Below, piece after piece: positions 24,500-35,426 of a stretch of DNA of 64,000 bases. Position 1 is the stretch's first letter. The number at the start of each line of letters is the position of its first letter. The position numbers and the translations under genes are program-made. The notes under the pieces were generated by a model, which ran no database searches, was not told the origin of the DNA, and saw only the letters and a list, made by a program, of their open reading frames with translations. Origin of the DNA: Toxotes chatareus (lineage: Eukaryota > Chordata > Actinopteri > Toxotidae); assembly GCA_016801885.1 (NCBI GenBank), contig CM028889.1, positions 9,983,001 through 10,047,000 of the forward strand, in the 5' to 3' direction.

Positions 24500-27030
24500 G
24501 TTTCATTAAGTTACAGTAGATGATCCACCAAGTCCATATAGGAGGCATACTGACATCTTAATACTAAGCAGCAGCAGAAGAAGTCGCATCAGTGATTGTA
24601 AAGTGGGCGCTGAAGCAGCATAGACAGAGCACACACGGCTTAAATAGACCACTGTATTATCAACTGTGTAATGCAATAAAAGTGCATTTGCATATGCTTC
24701 AGTGAATAAAGTATGTCATGTGTGAGCAGTGGAATTCAGTTTGCCTGAACAAGCTCACAGCCATTTGAAAGCCTCTACTTTTTTTTTTAACACACAAGCA
24801 TCTTAAATATTCAAATTTACACTCTGAAAACTAAAAGTTATTGCCATTTTAGCATGCACAGGATTCTACCACAAACACATGAACAAACATGGACAAACAC
24901 ATGCATGCACACACTTTTGAGTTTTCTCAGGGAGTGATCACTCGAACAGGAAGTTCCCGCCTCCTACAGCCAGCCAATTACAACACAGTATTTAACGATG
25001 AAGGTTCCATTAAGGAAGTCCCACGTTACCCTCAGCACTCTCGGCTCCTCTCACAACCGACTCTGTTTTTTCCTGCCTGTCAATGCCAGGAACCCATTAA
25101 GGAGCAGTGGTGGGGATCCAGCGCAGGGAAACAATGTGAGGATGGACCTAGCCATTGTTCCTGAGTTTTGCTCCTTGAGAAATGTCCGGTTGTGTGACTT
25201 TATTTCTGGCTGAGCTGCAGTGCGGGATCTAGCTTTAAATTTTAACCTGAAAATCTGACTGTTTAAATGACGACTGACCTTAAAGGATCACACCCGTGTT
25301 TTCACGCGTTCTAGCTCGTAAACTACTATCACAAATGGTTTGAGGCAGTGCAGTGTAGCAATCCAATCACAGCAAACTTTTTAGTAATATTTTAGTTAGT
25401 TTAGTAAATTAAATTGGAATATTTTTAAAACTCTTATTGTTTGGTACATTTAAGGAAACTTTGACATTTCTTCATTTTAGGATTTTAAAACTTTTTTCTG
25501 CTAGTACATGTTCAAAACAGACCTTGAATGTACATACATTACTGTGCAATTAGAATGTAAAGTAAAAACTGAGTCATATATAAAAATGATATAAAAATTT
25601 TGCTTTGGAAAATTGTCAGAGTTGCTGTAAACACACATAATCATTAATGGCCTAAAATATGCAAAACTGATGGTTTAGTGGACAGTTATGATTGGTTTTC
25701 ACTGGAAAGTGTCCCCCACCCAACCAGAGGAAACAAGAACAAGGGACGGCCTTACAGCTTGTATTGTTCTTCTGAGCTCCACAGCATCTCCCTCAGAGAT
25801 GAACTGCAGCCCACCTCAGTGACCCTTGTCCAGCTAACCTCACCCACTCACACGTTCATGGAAACTCCACAAAACACACATACTGTTGCTGAGCTCTGTA
25901 ACAATGCTAACAATGCAAATCTATGCACAGCAATACCCACTGTTTTTCAAAGAGCAGACTGATACGCTCTGTTTATATCGTCTGTTTAAAAGCTCTGTAA
26001 TCCAGAGGTTGAAGGGGTGATGGTGACCAAAAGGATGTCTTTTTCTTTTTTGCCCTGTAGCCCAACACAACTAAGTCTGCCCCGACTGATAATAAAAACG
26101 CATCAAACAAAAACATGAGGATTTCTTATCACACATGGTGCATGTGATTACAGTCAAACTCACTGTCAGATTGGCTATGTTGTTTTCCGTAGTTTTCTTT
26201 CCACTCTTCATTGACGGTTTAAGAGTCTAGAATTACATGAAATCGATCTTCACCTGGACAAAAGTAAATACACTGGGACAGATAAGGTAGGGTCTCTGAG
26301 TCGTGACGTGTTCGGACACTGAACTGATAGATTCAGGCTGGTTTGCCAACAGAAGCCAAACTGATAGGTTAAATGGGTTCAGATTTTGTAGCTAGACTGT
26401 GCTGCGTACAGATCTAAGCCAGCTGACATTCCTTTAAACACAAAATGTGCTTTCAGGGCGAAGAAAGAAATCTGCCTACCTTGGCAATGACTTCAATGCT
26501 GCCTGGCTACTGTCCAAAAAAACAGGCTGGATCAACCTGAGCCACAACAAACTCATGAACTGTCAGGGGCCAGAGTGCTGATGTTTACAAAATTCTAATT
26601 TTGTCAAAAGTAATTTTTTAACATCTTTTCTGGAACCACACATCTCTATTTTTATACTTTATATTATAGTTTATAAAATTAAATTTACCCTGGATTGTAC
26701 TAAATTTTGTCTTGTGTCTTGTATGTCTTGTGTTAACTTGTGTTGGATAATTTGAGGACCACAGAGCCACTTTATCTGAACTTCTGCAAAGTCCCACTGT
26801 TTTTCAAAGTCTGTGGGAAGCAGTGGTTTGCAGACAAGATGTGCTGCAGGGACACGTCTCTGGCCCCGTGTGAACTCACCCTTCTGCTGACACCGATAGG
26901 AAGGAATACACCTCCAGCTTTAGGATACCTACATGGTGGGAAAGAGAACTGTGAAAGCATGGCGCAGCTGAGGAATAGTGTGTCAACAGAGAATGAGATT
27001 AGTAGTGCTATCCCTAGGCGTTCGCTCAGC
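24500..27030. other. Non-coding stretch, no gene found
   Basis: The segment 24950-25160 is somewhat less repetitive and contains several ATTAAGG/CCATTAAGG words. It could be a conserved regulatory element. No exon is supported. Confidence 0.45.
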
Positions 27031-27032
27031 TG

Positions 27033-27059
27033 GTGTGTGTGTGTGTGTGTGCGTGTGTG
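27033..27059. repeat. (GT)n microsatellite
   Basis: GT repeat of about 13 units with one GC interruption. Confidence 0.9.
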
Positions 27060-27910
27060 CCGATTCCTGGCTTTAATGTATTGGCGTGTGTTCTCACTGA
27101 GGGGTTTTTGGCTTCTTTGACTGACACAGACAGAGAGTTTAGGGAGTCCCTCTCCCTCCCACAGCACAACTAAGAAGTCCTAAAGCTTCTTAACCCAGAC
27201 TCTGCCACTTGTTTGATGAAAGAATGTCTCTTTTTTTTCTAGAAATACTGTGGAGATAAAACAATTTAAAAAAAAAAAAAAGCCAACCTATTGTCACCCT
27301 GCTTGGCTCATTCTCAAGCACACTTGTAAGGAAGCGTGTTTGAAAGCACATACACACATTCCACTGTTTCTTTTCCTATCTTTGTTTTGTCTTTGTGGTG
27401 GATCATTTGGTTCAGCAAAAAAAAATTGAACACCTTTATCCTTTTAAGCAATCAACCTAGTATACACATTAGTGCACAAACACACTCAAGCTGTGCGGGC
27501 CAACAAAGGCATTTACAGGTTCAGAGAAGCCTTAGGAGGTTTCAGTGGATGTGAAAGTCTACAGAATATGAACCACATGGGAGCACTGGGCGCTTGGCCA
27601 ATCGAGACAGCGCACAGACTGGCATCGACTGGCACCGGTCAACTTCACACCCACATATACACACACACACACCATGCACATTACTACCGTCTCAGCTCTC
27701 ACTCAGTGAGAAAACAACCTGCAGCACACTGCTCTAGGCATGCCAAACACGCACACGTCACTACTGTTTATGTGAACGAATCATGTCATGTGCCATGTGG
27801 CATGTGCTGCGTTGTTTTTGTGCTGATGGCTATCTTTAGAATAATAAATTTGAATAATTATCATTGTAACCATCATACAAACACAACCAGAGGAGTATTG
27901 GTTTATTCAT

Positions 27911-27914
<4 letters not shown>

Positions 27915-27946
<32 letters not shown>
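27915..27946. repeat. (TG)n microsatellite
   Basis: Pure TG repeat of about 16 units. Confidence 0.95.
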
Positions 27947-27947
<1 letters not shown>

Positions 27948-28299
27948 TGATGAGGGAAGAAAAACATACCATGTCAAGTTGTTCAGTGTGAAGCAACTGT
28001 TCTGTGCTTTTCTCTGTATAGGAGCAGCCAACCCAATATGCTCAGTGGTGTGACTACACATTCTGGGTGGGCCCTGTGCGTGTGAGTGTGTGTCTGTTTC
28101 TGTGCTCGAATACACTTTCCATCAGATTAAGCTGCTAACCCTTTCCTATACTGTTCTACCTAAGGGTGGTTCCCTAATGGTCTGGTTTCCACCGCAGGAC
28201 CAAACTGGGCTAATTTACTGTTCGTGTCATTCAGCCCAGAAAATTTTGTTCATTTTTGTTTTTCCTCCTGTAGATAATTTAAACCTACCTACCTAAATC

Positions 28300-28622
28300 T
28301 AAAGTATAATGTTTACCACATTCACCAGCTTAGTTTAGCATGTTAACATGCTGACATTTGCTCATTAGCACTAAATACAGTGGGTGCAACTGAGAGTGAT
28401 GGAAACGTAACTAGTTTTGCAGGTATTAAGCCATAAGATAGATAGATACTTAATTCATCCCCAAGGGAAATTCATAGAACTGGACAAATAAAAACTTTGA
28501 ACTGATAATGATGTTAAATAAAAAGTCCAGGGATCACAGAAGCCTTTAGCAATTCACCCTGAAGGGGATGTGAATGTGCATATAAAATTTGATGGCAGAC
28601 ATTTCACTCAAAACCACAAATG
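28300..28622 (+). repeat. Dispersed teleost repeat (family 1), longest copy, with nested GATA-tailed fragment
   Basis: Sequence words in order: TTTACCACATTCACCA, TTAGTTTAGCATGTTAACAT, GCTCATTAGCACTAAATACA, TAGTTTTGCAGGTATTA, then after an interruption GGGATCACAGAAG, TTCACCCTGAAGGGGAT and CACTCAAAACCACAAATG. This is a very common interspersed repeat of percomorph fishes, known to me only by its sequence. At 28437-28480 it is interrupted by AGATAGATAGATACTTAATT plus ATCCCCAAGGGAAATTCA, the signature of another abundant fish repeat, apparently nested. Confidence 0.65.
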
Positions 28623-28625
28623 TAG

Positions 28626-28749
28626 CTAACTTTTTCAGCTCTTCAAGTTAATAATAACTTACTGTGAGCACTAAATTCATCTCATTAGAGGCTGTTTTTG
28701 CCATGAAGACTGTCGTTGCTTCGCTCCCTCATCAGTTGGTTTATTTCTT
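28626..28749 (+). repeat. 124-bp element, plus-orientation copy of an inverted pair
   Basis: This segment is repeated in reverse orientation at 31146-31269. I found only one clear difference over 124 bp (GAGCACTAA here, GAGCGCTAA in the other copy). It contains GAGGCTGTTTTTGCCATGAA and TCGTTGCTTCGCTCCCTCAT. It begins right at the end of the family-1 repeat. It could be one of two recent insertions of a short element, or one arm of a 2.6-kb inverted-repeat structure. No target site duplication is evident. Confidence 0.9.
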
Positions 28750-29432
28750 GGTATATTTAAGTAGCTGTGATTGTTCAGTCCGGACCAAAGGGCAGGACCG
28801 AATGACAGAATGATGTTGCCATTCATAGAGTCACTGTGCTGGTGTTGCCAAAAACAATTGCCTCTTAAACATTTGTCTTTTGTGTGTTTTGTTGTGTTTA
28901 GTGCTACTTGTGTCTCTTCTCCACAGAATTCATTGTAAGTCACTACAAGATCAGTTCAAAGCAATTTTGTTGCAAATTTGTTTTTTTTAATGCTGTCAAT
29001 GCAATGCAAACCTTGTAACTCAGCTTTTGCTGATATTAACATTTTAATATTTTAACTCGATTTAAAGGATTACAAACTCCTCTGAGTGTTGAAAATTCTG
29101 GGATTACAAAACCTTCTCATACCAGACTGGATAACCTTAAAAATTCATGGGTTTCAAGCTAAAAAAAAAAAAAAAGGCTGTTTTGCTTGTTTTCGTTTCC
29201 TGAAAAGTTGACATTTCACAGATACATGATTTCATCACAGTGTCAATTTACAAATCACACATCATAGCATCATTACAGTGAATGGATCTAACAGCCACTA
29301 GCATGTGAGCTGGTGTGACTCACCTCTCTGCACCTCCAAGGAAATCACACTGACACACACAGACACACAAACATAAATAAACACAGAGTGTGGGACGGTA
29401 CTCTAATGTGGGTCCGCCATATCTCAGAGGAC

Positions 29433-29454
29433 TGTGTGTGTGTGTGTGTGTGTG
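29433..29454. repeat. (TG)n microsatellite
   Basis: Eleven TG units. Confidence 0.9.
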
Positions 29455-29522
29455 CGTAAATAACAATGTGCCCTTTAACCTGAGCATGGACAGAGAGTTC
29501 TTAATGTCAGTGAATGAGGCAT

Positions 29523-29542
29523 GCACACACACACACACACAC
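29523..29542. repeat. (CA)n microsatellite
   Basis: Ten CA units, about 70 bp after a TG tract of opposite polarity. The two could pair as an imperfect inverted repeat. Confidence 0.9.
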
Positions 29543-31145
29543 CATGTGGCACCCTGTAAACATGCTCCATGTAACAGGAATGCTTTGCCTTTTTAATGTT
29601 GTGTTTCTGCGGTTAGCCAACCAACCATGGCCAATGCTCTGTGGCAGGCAGAGTGGTGACCAAGACTAACTGAGAATACATGCAGACCGTAAGAGAGCAG
29701 AGATAGAGAGAGACAGGGAAGTTTGTATGAGAGAGAGGTAGAGAAGCAAAGCACAGTGAAAGCGTGTAGATCGCTGAGAAGCAATCCCGCCAAAGTTGCA
29801 TATAAGATCCCTCAAAACAACAAACATCCCTCGCTTTTTCTTCTCTACTCCATCATTTGCCTGGTTAGCGTACTTTCTACAGTATGTGTGAATTGTAACT
29901 GCATGCATATGTGCACATCAGGCTCCAGCTGAAAAACATTAGTCAGGCCAGCAGGGAATTTTACTGAAACCTGGCCCGGCTAATGAAATGCTTTAGAGAA
30001 GGGATCAGCTGGTATAGAGTGAAGTAAAAGAGATGGAGACAGAAAGAGGGGGGGTAAAGATAAAGAAAGAGATTTTCTATGTCAGTATAATGTGCAAATA
30101 TGTGTATGCATGTCTGACTTTCAGCATCTGATTAACACACAGATGCTGAAGATCCCAAAGCTCAGAGAAAAAAAAATAAACATCAGCACACAGAGCGAGA
30201 AAGATGATAAAAGCTAGAGTCTACAAAGTGTGGCTGGAATGTCTATTAACTCTTCTGGAGGAACAGAAATTAAAAAGAGGGCACCAGATAGCAGCAAGGA
30301 AGACGTAAAAAGAATAAAAAAAGAGAAAAGAGAATGCATTCAGGCTGATTGAATATGTTAAATCTGACAGAAGATACCTGAAGAAAAGAGAATAGGGAGT
30401 GACTGCAAAGGAGGCACACAAGATATAAACTAAATAAACAGCTGAGACAGGAAGAATGAGAGCGAAAGAGTAAAATGAAGAGAAAGATATAGAAAAGGGT
30501 GCAGAATATATATCAACCCTTCCCTTACCTCTGCAGCTGCGTGTGGTATCCTGTGGTACAAAAAATGTAGTGGAGAAGAAACTTCAAGTTCAACTGCACT
30601 GCTACAGATTCCCACTTTCTCTGTCTTTCCAGGGTAATGTAACATATATCTCTATCAGCCAAAAGCCAACTCTTCAGTCCACTAGGATGGTGCACTGTCT
30701 ACCTACGTGGGTTTGTGTAAATGTATCCTAGATGGTGATGAATAGTGGTTAGTGAAAGGAGAGTACTACGCTAGAGGGCAGACAGACTGGCTGAAACAGG
30801 AGAGCAGGGAGAGTAGAGAGCAGACTGAGTAGGATGGAAGAGTTACTGTTTCCTAACATCAGAGCGGCTGGGCTGGATACACCCACCTCCTCAGTATGCA
30901 TCAAATGGGAGTCGCTCAGATGCTCTAAAGTATGCAGAGAGAGAGAGAGGGGGGGGGTGAGAAATCTGATGTGCAGCCTGAGATCTGATCCGATCTGATG
31001 CATATACATACGCATGCAGAGTTATGCACACATGCACACACTCATAGAGGATCTCATTAACTCTCTTTTACTGACACACACTCACACAAAACAACTCTCA
31101 GCTGAAGAGTGTCTTTGAGAAATGTTTGCCTGGGCTTTCAGTGAA

Positions 31146-31269
31146 AAGAAATAAACCAACTGATGAGGGAGCGAAGCAACGACAGTCTTCATGGCAAAAA
31201 CAGCCTCTAATGAGATGAATTTAGCGCTCACAGTAAGTTATTATTAACTTGAAGAGCTGAAAAAGTTAG
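31146..31269 (-). repeat. 124-bp element, minus-orientation copy of an inverted pair
   Basis: Reverse complement of 28626-28749 with about one mismatch and no length difference. Identity this high in non-coding DNA points to recent duplication, gene conversion or a young mobile family. Confidence 0.9.
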
Positions 31270-32213
31270 TTGATAAATCCAGTTTTCCCAAGATAAATCT
31301 GGGTTGGGGGGGTGTTCCTCTTCAGGCCTCTAGAAATCCTTCAAATTAATTTTATTTTAATAAATTAGGCAATCAACAGAAAATAACTCCACGTTATTTA
31401 AAATGATTTATTAATCAACAAAAATGCATGGATTTGCTGCGTTTCTCTGTTTGATATCCTTGTAAATTAAATAACCTTCAGTTTTGAGCTCTGAGAGACT
31501 AAACAGGAAAAGTTCAGTACCAATACAGCTATACCACTCTCATATCTGTACACTAAAATATGTGTAACAACAACACAGGAAATTATGAGCCAGGCTATTT
31601 CTTGGCCTTGAATGATTGCCAGACAATGAGCAGAAGCTCCAATAAACAGTATGGAGCTATGTTCTGTCTACCTGTGTCGATCATGTAAAATGTCTCCTAC
31701 TCTATGAAAACAACAATTTGCTGTCTTTAAAAATCAGTTTTTGTACAGCCTAAACAAACAACATATAACATGTTAAAAACTCATCTTTAGAGATGCTGGT
31801 ATACAGACTTTGTTTCTCTGGACAGAACCAGCCTAGCGGTTTCCCCCTATTGCTGGCAGCAGTATTATATTTACCGTGCAGACATGAGGGTGGTATCAAT
31901 TTTTTCACCTAACTCTCAAACTCAAGAAAGCAAATAAGTGAATTATAATAAGTTGGTAATGTGTTTGCATGTGCTCACTGTGTGTATGTTAGAGGCAGGA
32001 ACTGTAGAGACAGGTGAGATTAGATGGTTAATAATGTTATACCTTGCACTCCTGCAAAATTAGACCATAAGAAGAGGGGAAAAAACAGAGCATACATGTG
32101 CATACAGAGGGGTTTGTTGTTAAGAGGTAAACTGTAGTAGACTTCAGGACATGCTTCTCATTCTTGGAGCGCACCATTGTCTGTCGCTCAACATGCCTTC
32201 ATTTTCCCTCCAG
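31270..32213. other. Non-coding stretch, no gene found
   Basis: AT-rich, no supported exon. Confidence 0.5.
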
Positions 32214-32416
32214 TGTTCCCCTCCTGGGAAAAAAGGTGGGTTGGGGCTCGAGGGGGGGGGGGGGTTCATGTCACGGGCCAGGGCCTTGAGCTGCCACACC
32301 ACCCACCTCTACTGCTCCGGCCGTGAGAGCTTCGTGCCTCCAGGGACAAAGCCTGTCTTGATAAAGGCCAATTCTACTGGTCAGTGCATGGAGCATGATC
32401 CTCATTACTACTACAG
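32214..32416 (+). other. Possible isolated exon (unassigned), GC-rich
   Basis: A 203-bp GC-rich segment has a good polypyrimidine-AG acceptor before it (TTTTCCCTCCAG) and a CAG|GTTAGG donor after it, with one frame open throughout. The frame contains a Cys/His-rich stretch and ends in three Tyr and an Arg. I do not recognise the protein sequence. A G13 run (32252-32264) interrupts the segment and argues against strong coding constraint. It could be an exon of an uncharacterised transcript, a noncoding RNA exon, or chance. Confidence 0.2.
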
Positions 32417-33260
32417 GTTAGGGGTTAAACTCCTGCTGGATCTGCCAGTGGGCGACAATATCTCTAATATGTAGTTTGTATGTTTGTATTCACAGTTGGG
32501 AAGTTTGTCCAAATTCAACTAAGTGGATGTTTTACCTCATGTTTGATGTTTGCTTGTATTGGTGGTTTCATGTGTTCTAAAAATGGAAAAAGTCTCCTTG
32601 CAAGTATAGGAATAGATTTCCGCAACCATTTCAGGGCTCACATCTGTTCGGTGACCTCGTTTGGTGTCTGACAGCCCCATTGCATCCAATGTGTAATGTA
32701 ATAGCCAATCAAAAACAAAGTGTTTTGATTTCAGTAGTGTAGTATATCCTAAGACAGGGGAGGCAGGCTCTGCCTTGTTCAGATTACTTGGCTTCCCTTG
32801 AGAAAATGATGTTATCAGGAGGCAATGAGGGAAGTAATCCCCCTTTATAATACATCTCCTGGTTAAATTTTAGATGGGATGTGAGAGAGCATTACACCTC
32901 CCCACCAGCCACCCCCTTGTTAAATCTGGATGAATCACCTGCTGGTTATAACATCTGTAATGAAATCTTTTTTTCAATAACCAATTACTAAACATCGCAC
33001 AAGGGGTTTTAAATAAATTTAAATGAGGTTGGCCTATGGTCTTTTGGTACACTCATTTAGTGAATAAATATACTGCTGAAGCCACAGCAGAGCTGGCGAT
33101 TGAAGAGATAACACATTCTGAGGCTTTAGACTGGAGATAGTCATGGTGGTGGCATGCAGTAGCATGCAGTGGCTCCAGCATCACCCACAGTTTGGAGGTA
33201 TAAGACGTCCTGCAGGTCTAAAACTACTCTCATCCACTACTGTATCAGCATCCTTGCAGA
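32417..33260. other. Non-coding stretch, no gene found
   Basis: AT-rich, no supported exon. Confidence 0.5.
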
Positions 33261-33370
33261 AACATCACTTCATCACCGAGCCAGAAAACCTGAGTGGATT
33301 CTGGAAGCTGTAGCACTGTAGCTCATGCCCATCGATTGTACATCTTTGCTGTTGACCAAGCGGGCACTCC

Positions 33371-33390
33371 GCAGCAGCAGCAGCAGCAGA
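33371..33390. repeat. (CAG)n trinucleotide repeat
   Basis: GCAGCAGCAGCAGCAGCAGA, about six units. On the minus strand it would encode a Leu run in an unsupported open frame (33273-33587). Confidence 0.85.
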
Positions 33391-33695
33391 TCGTCCCGCA
33401 TACATACCATCGTATTGACAAATGCTTTCACTGTCTGTAGCCAATGCAAGGAGGAAACGACACTCCTGTCTCTTCTTATTTTTGCACTACGTTCAGGTGC
33501 AGCAATCCTCCCCATATCGAAAAAAAACGCACGCCAGCAACAACACTCTGTAGCCTTATTAAAACCAACACAGTGCAACTGATACAAATAAGCCGAGAAA
33601 CAGATTAAATAGGCTACTACCGTAGCGAGCCATTCGGGCAGACTTGGGTTTATCTACTTAATTGGGAAGCAAGGAAATCGTAAATACTATCTTAC

Positions 33696-33900
33696 CGTTA
33701 AAATCCTGGAGGGATAGCCTCTGCTCACTGTCAGATGAGGAGATGCTCCAGTGAACGAAGGAGTGATGCTGCTGGACAGTTCAACCTCCATTTCCATCGA
33801 TATTGTCGCCCCCTGCCGGCTGAAGGTGGATATTGCCCGTAACAACCGCCGCTTTCGGTGACGAGCTGTTTTGCTTTCGGGTGTTTAGGTGTTGGAAATG
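33696..33900 (-). promoter_or_regulatory. Possible minus-strand first exon and promoter divergent from usp1
   Basis: Composition becomes CpG-rich at 33780-33880. Reading the minus strand, an ATG at 33797 opens a frame of 34 codons that runs exactly to a strong splice donor (ACG|GTAAGA, exon end 33696). A second frame through the same bases is also open for about 20 codons. This fits the first exon of a gene transcribed away from usp1, with the preceding 33 kb as its intron or flank. In human, KANK4 is, as I recall, the next gene on that side in that orientation, but the 34 residues do not resemble anything I know. The exon may be noncoding or spurious. Confidence 0.3.
33805..33819 (-). promoter_or_regulatory. 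CTCF-like motif
   Basis: On the minus strand this reads CCGGCAGGGGGCGAC, matching most of the CTCF core (CC, then CAGGGGGCG). It sits in the CpG-richer segment about 1.1 kb upstream of the usp1 first-exon donor. Motif match only; occupancy is inferred. Confidence 0.4.
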
Positions 33901-34439
33901 TCTTTCTAAAATATATTGAAAGGTAACTGTTGCCACACGCGTTTCTTTAATTTAAAATATCCACAATTTTATGTATTTATTATTATATATTTTTTTAATA
34001 TAATTTTTAGGTTGCTTATTGCAAAAAGCACTATTGTTAAGTCAGACGAAATATAACCACACTTCCGTTTGGAAAAATAAAAGAAAATGAATTTTGATTA
34101 GAGGATTGAACTGTAGTGGAGTAGAAATATGAAGCGGCAGAAAATGAAAATACTCAAAGGTCCAAATACAAAAAAAAATTAAAAAATCAATCAGTCATTC
34201 TTATACAAAGGTTTTCTTTTATCAGCCATTAAGCCTAATTAGATATCGTGTTGGATTCATGTGCAACTACAGCTTCACTCTTAATTTGAAAGAGGACTCT
34301 ATCTAAACTAACTTCACACTGGACTACAAAAATGGCTTCTGAAAGTGGAGGGGGGGGCCTAAATTAAATAGTTGTCTTACGATACGCCTGAGATGTAGAA
34401 TGTGTGTATTTCTGGTTATATCATTTTACAGATGTATAT

Positions 34440-34930
34440 GTACGTTTTACAAGTTTGACGCATACGTCCGAAATGTCTTTGGGGTCAGGGCTGACCGTTT
34501 ATCGAAGATTTTTGCCGGATGTTTTGAGGTCGTGCCGGTGTGTGACCGGCGGCATAGCAGCCAGTGGGTCTTCTAACAGGAAAAAGCGCCAACTTCTGCT
34601 GCACCGTCCTAATTGTCAAGTACTCTGTAAATGGCTCTAAAACTGGATATTCCGTGAAATATATTCAACTTCAATCTGGCATGTCTCGTTTAGGTAATAT
34701 TTAATAACGGTCCAGACACCGTAGGGGTTTTGGTGACTGTTTCTTTTTTCTTGAACTGAAATGTTAGAAACGGCGTGCTGCCTGCTCTCTCCTCGCCGCA
34801 CCGTTTTGACCCAGTTTTGTGGTTATGTTATCTGCAAAGTGTACAACAGCGCCGGGTTGTTGTGCGCTCTTTGCTGAGTCGTAACTGCTTCCTAACGCTA
34901 AGAAGACTAGGATTGCTAATGTTAACGTCT
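34440..34930 (+). promoter_or_regulatory. usp1 promoter region
   Basis: CpG frequency is clearly higher than in the flanking AT-rich DNA. I see no TATA box at a sensible place. An E2F-like GCGCCAA lies at 34586-34592 and a GCGCCGGG at about 34850. Mammalian USP1 is cell-cycle regulated, and E2F-type sites would fit, but these are short words. A 78-codon open frame at 34404-34640 in this region has no supported identity. The exact transcription start cannot be fixed from sequence. Confidence 0.5.
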
Positions 34931-34973
34931 CTGTCAAGTGTTGAGGGGGACATTGAAAACAAGAGCGGCACCA
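34780..34973 (+). other. usp1 exon 1 (5' UTR, start approximate)
   Basis: The noncoding first exon is inferred from a strong donor CCA|GTAAGT with the exon ending at 34973, matched to a strong acceptor (TTCTTGCCAG) before 35190. A noncoding first exon followed by an ATG-bearing second exon is also the arrangement of human USP1. The 5' boundary is an estimate. Confidence 0.55.
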
Positions 34974-35189
34974 GTAAGTTAGCGTTAGCCAGCTAACATG
35001 TTATGTAATGCGTAGTTCAGTTGGTAACTGGGTTGGACTTAATAAATCAGAGCTGTTTGTATTCATTTAATTTAGCTAGTTTGGTTCTAGTAACAGTGCT
35101 CCGTAGCACTGACTTAAGTGCGTAGCTACTTTCGTTTTTCTTTAACTCTGATGGCGCCCTCTAAAATTGAACTTTCTTTTTCTTGCCAG

Positions 35190-35426
35190 TGAGTGGCGTT
35201 GTTGCATCTCTGTAGAAGAAAAAAAAAAATCACCCTCAAGCTGCCAGGATATAAAGATGCCAGGTCTGCAGGGTGAAAATGTTGTGGCGGCGCTGGGGAG
35301 CCCCATCAAGAAGAGTAAACTGTCTCTGAAGTTCTTCCAGAAGAAGGAAACTAAACGGGCTCTCGATTTCTCTGAACCCCAAGCAGATGAACCCAAAAGA
35401 GCTGAACCAGTGGAGCCTGAGGCAAG
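35190..35426 (+). CDS. usp1: usp1 exon 2 (5' UTR plus residues 1-56)
   Basis: The acceptor TTCTTGCCAG precedes 35190. The first 67 nt are UTR, with an A-rich run and no upstream ATG. Coding starts at 35257. It encodes the N-terminal extension including KLSLKFFQKKETKRALDF, nearly identical to human, where this extension directs activity toward FANCD2. It ends at AAG|GTGGGT in phase 2. Confidence 0.93.

Larger units (their letters stand above)
28750..31145. other. Spacer between the inverted 124-bp copies; no gene
   Basis: It contains (TG)n at 29433-29454, (CA)n at 29523-29542, an 11-bp perfect hairpin (30120-30130 with 30140-30150) and purine-rich blocks at 29690-29760 and 30020-30075. There is no transposase-like frame, so the pair is not the two ends of an autonomous element. 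Confidence 0.6.

Noticed and set aside
27472..28053. 193-codon open frame
   Set aside because: It runs through CA/TG microsatellites, is rich in His/Thr/Cys/Val from those repeats, and has no recognisable similarity or splice context.
28626..31269. One 2.6-kb DNA transposon with 124-bp terminal inverted repeats
   Set aside because: No transposase-like frame between the copies and no matching target duplication outside them (AAATGTAG on the left, TTGATAAA on the right). Two separate insertions or a local duplication is simpler.
33273..33587. 104-codon minus-strand frame with a Leu run
   Set aside because: The Leu run is the (CAG)n repeat read in reverse. No conserved motif. Kept only as part of the possible promoter region.
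34404..34640. 78-codon open frame just upstream of usp1
   Set aside because: It lies in the CpG-rich promoter region where frames stay open by composition. Not recognised, and it overlaps no usp1 exon in frame.
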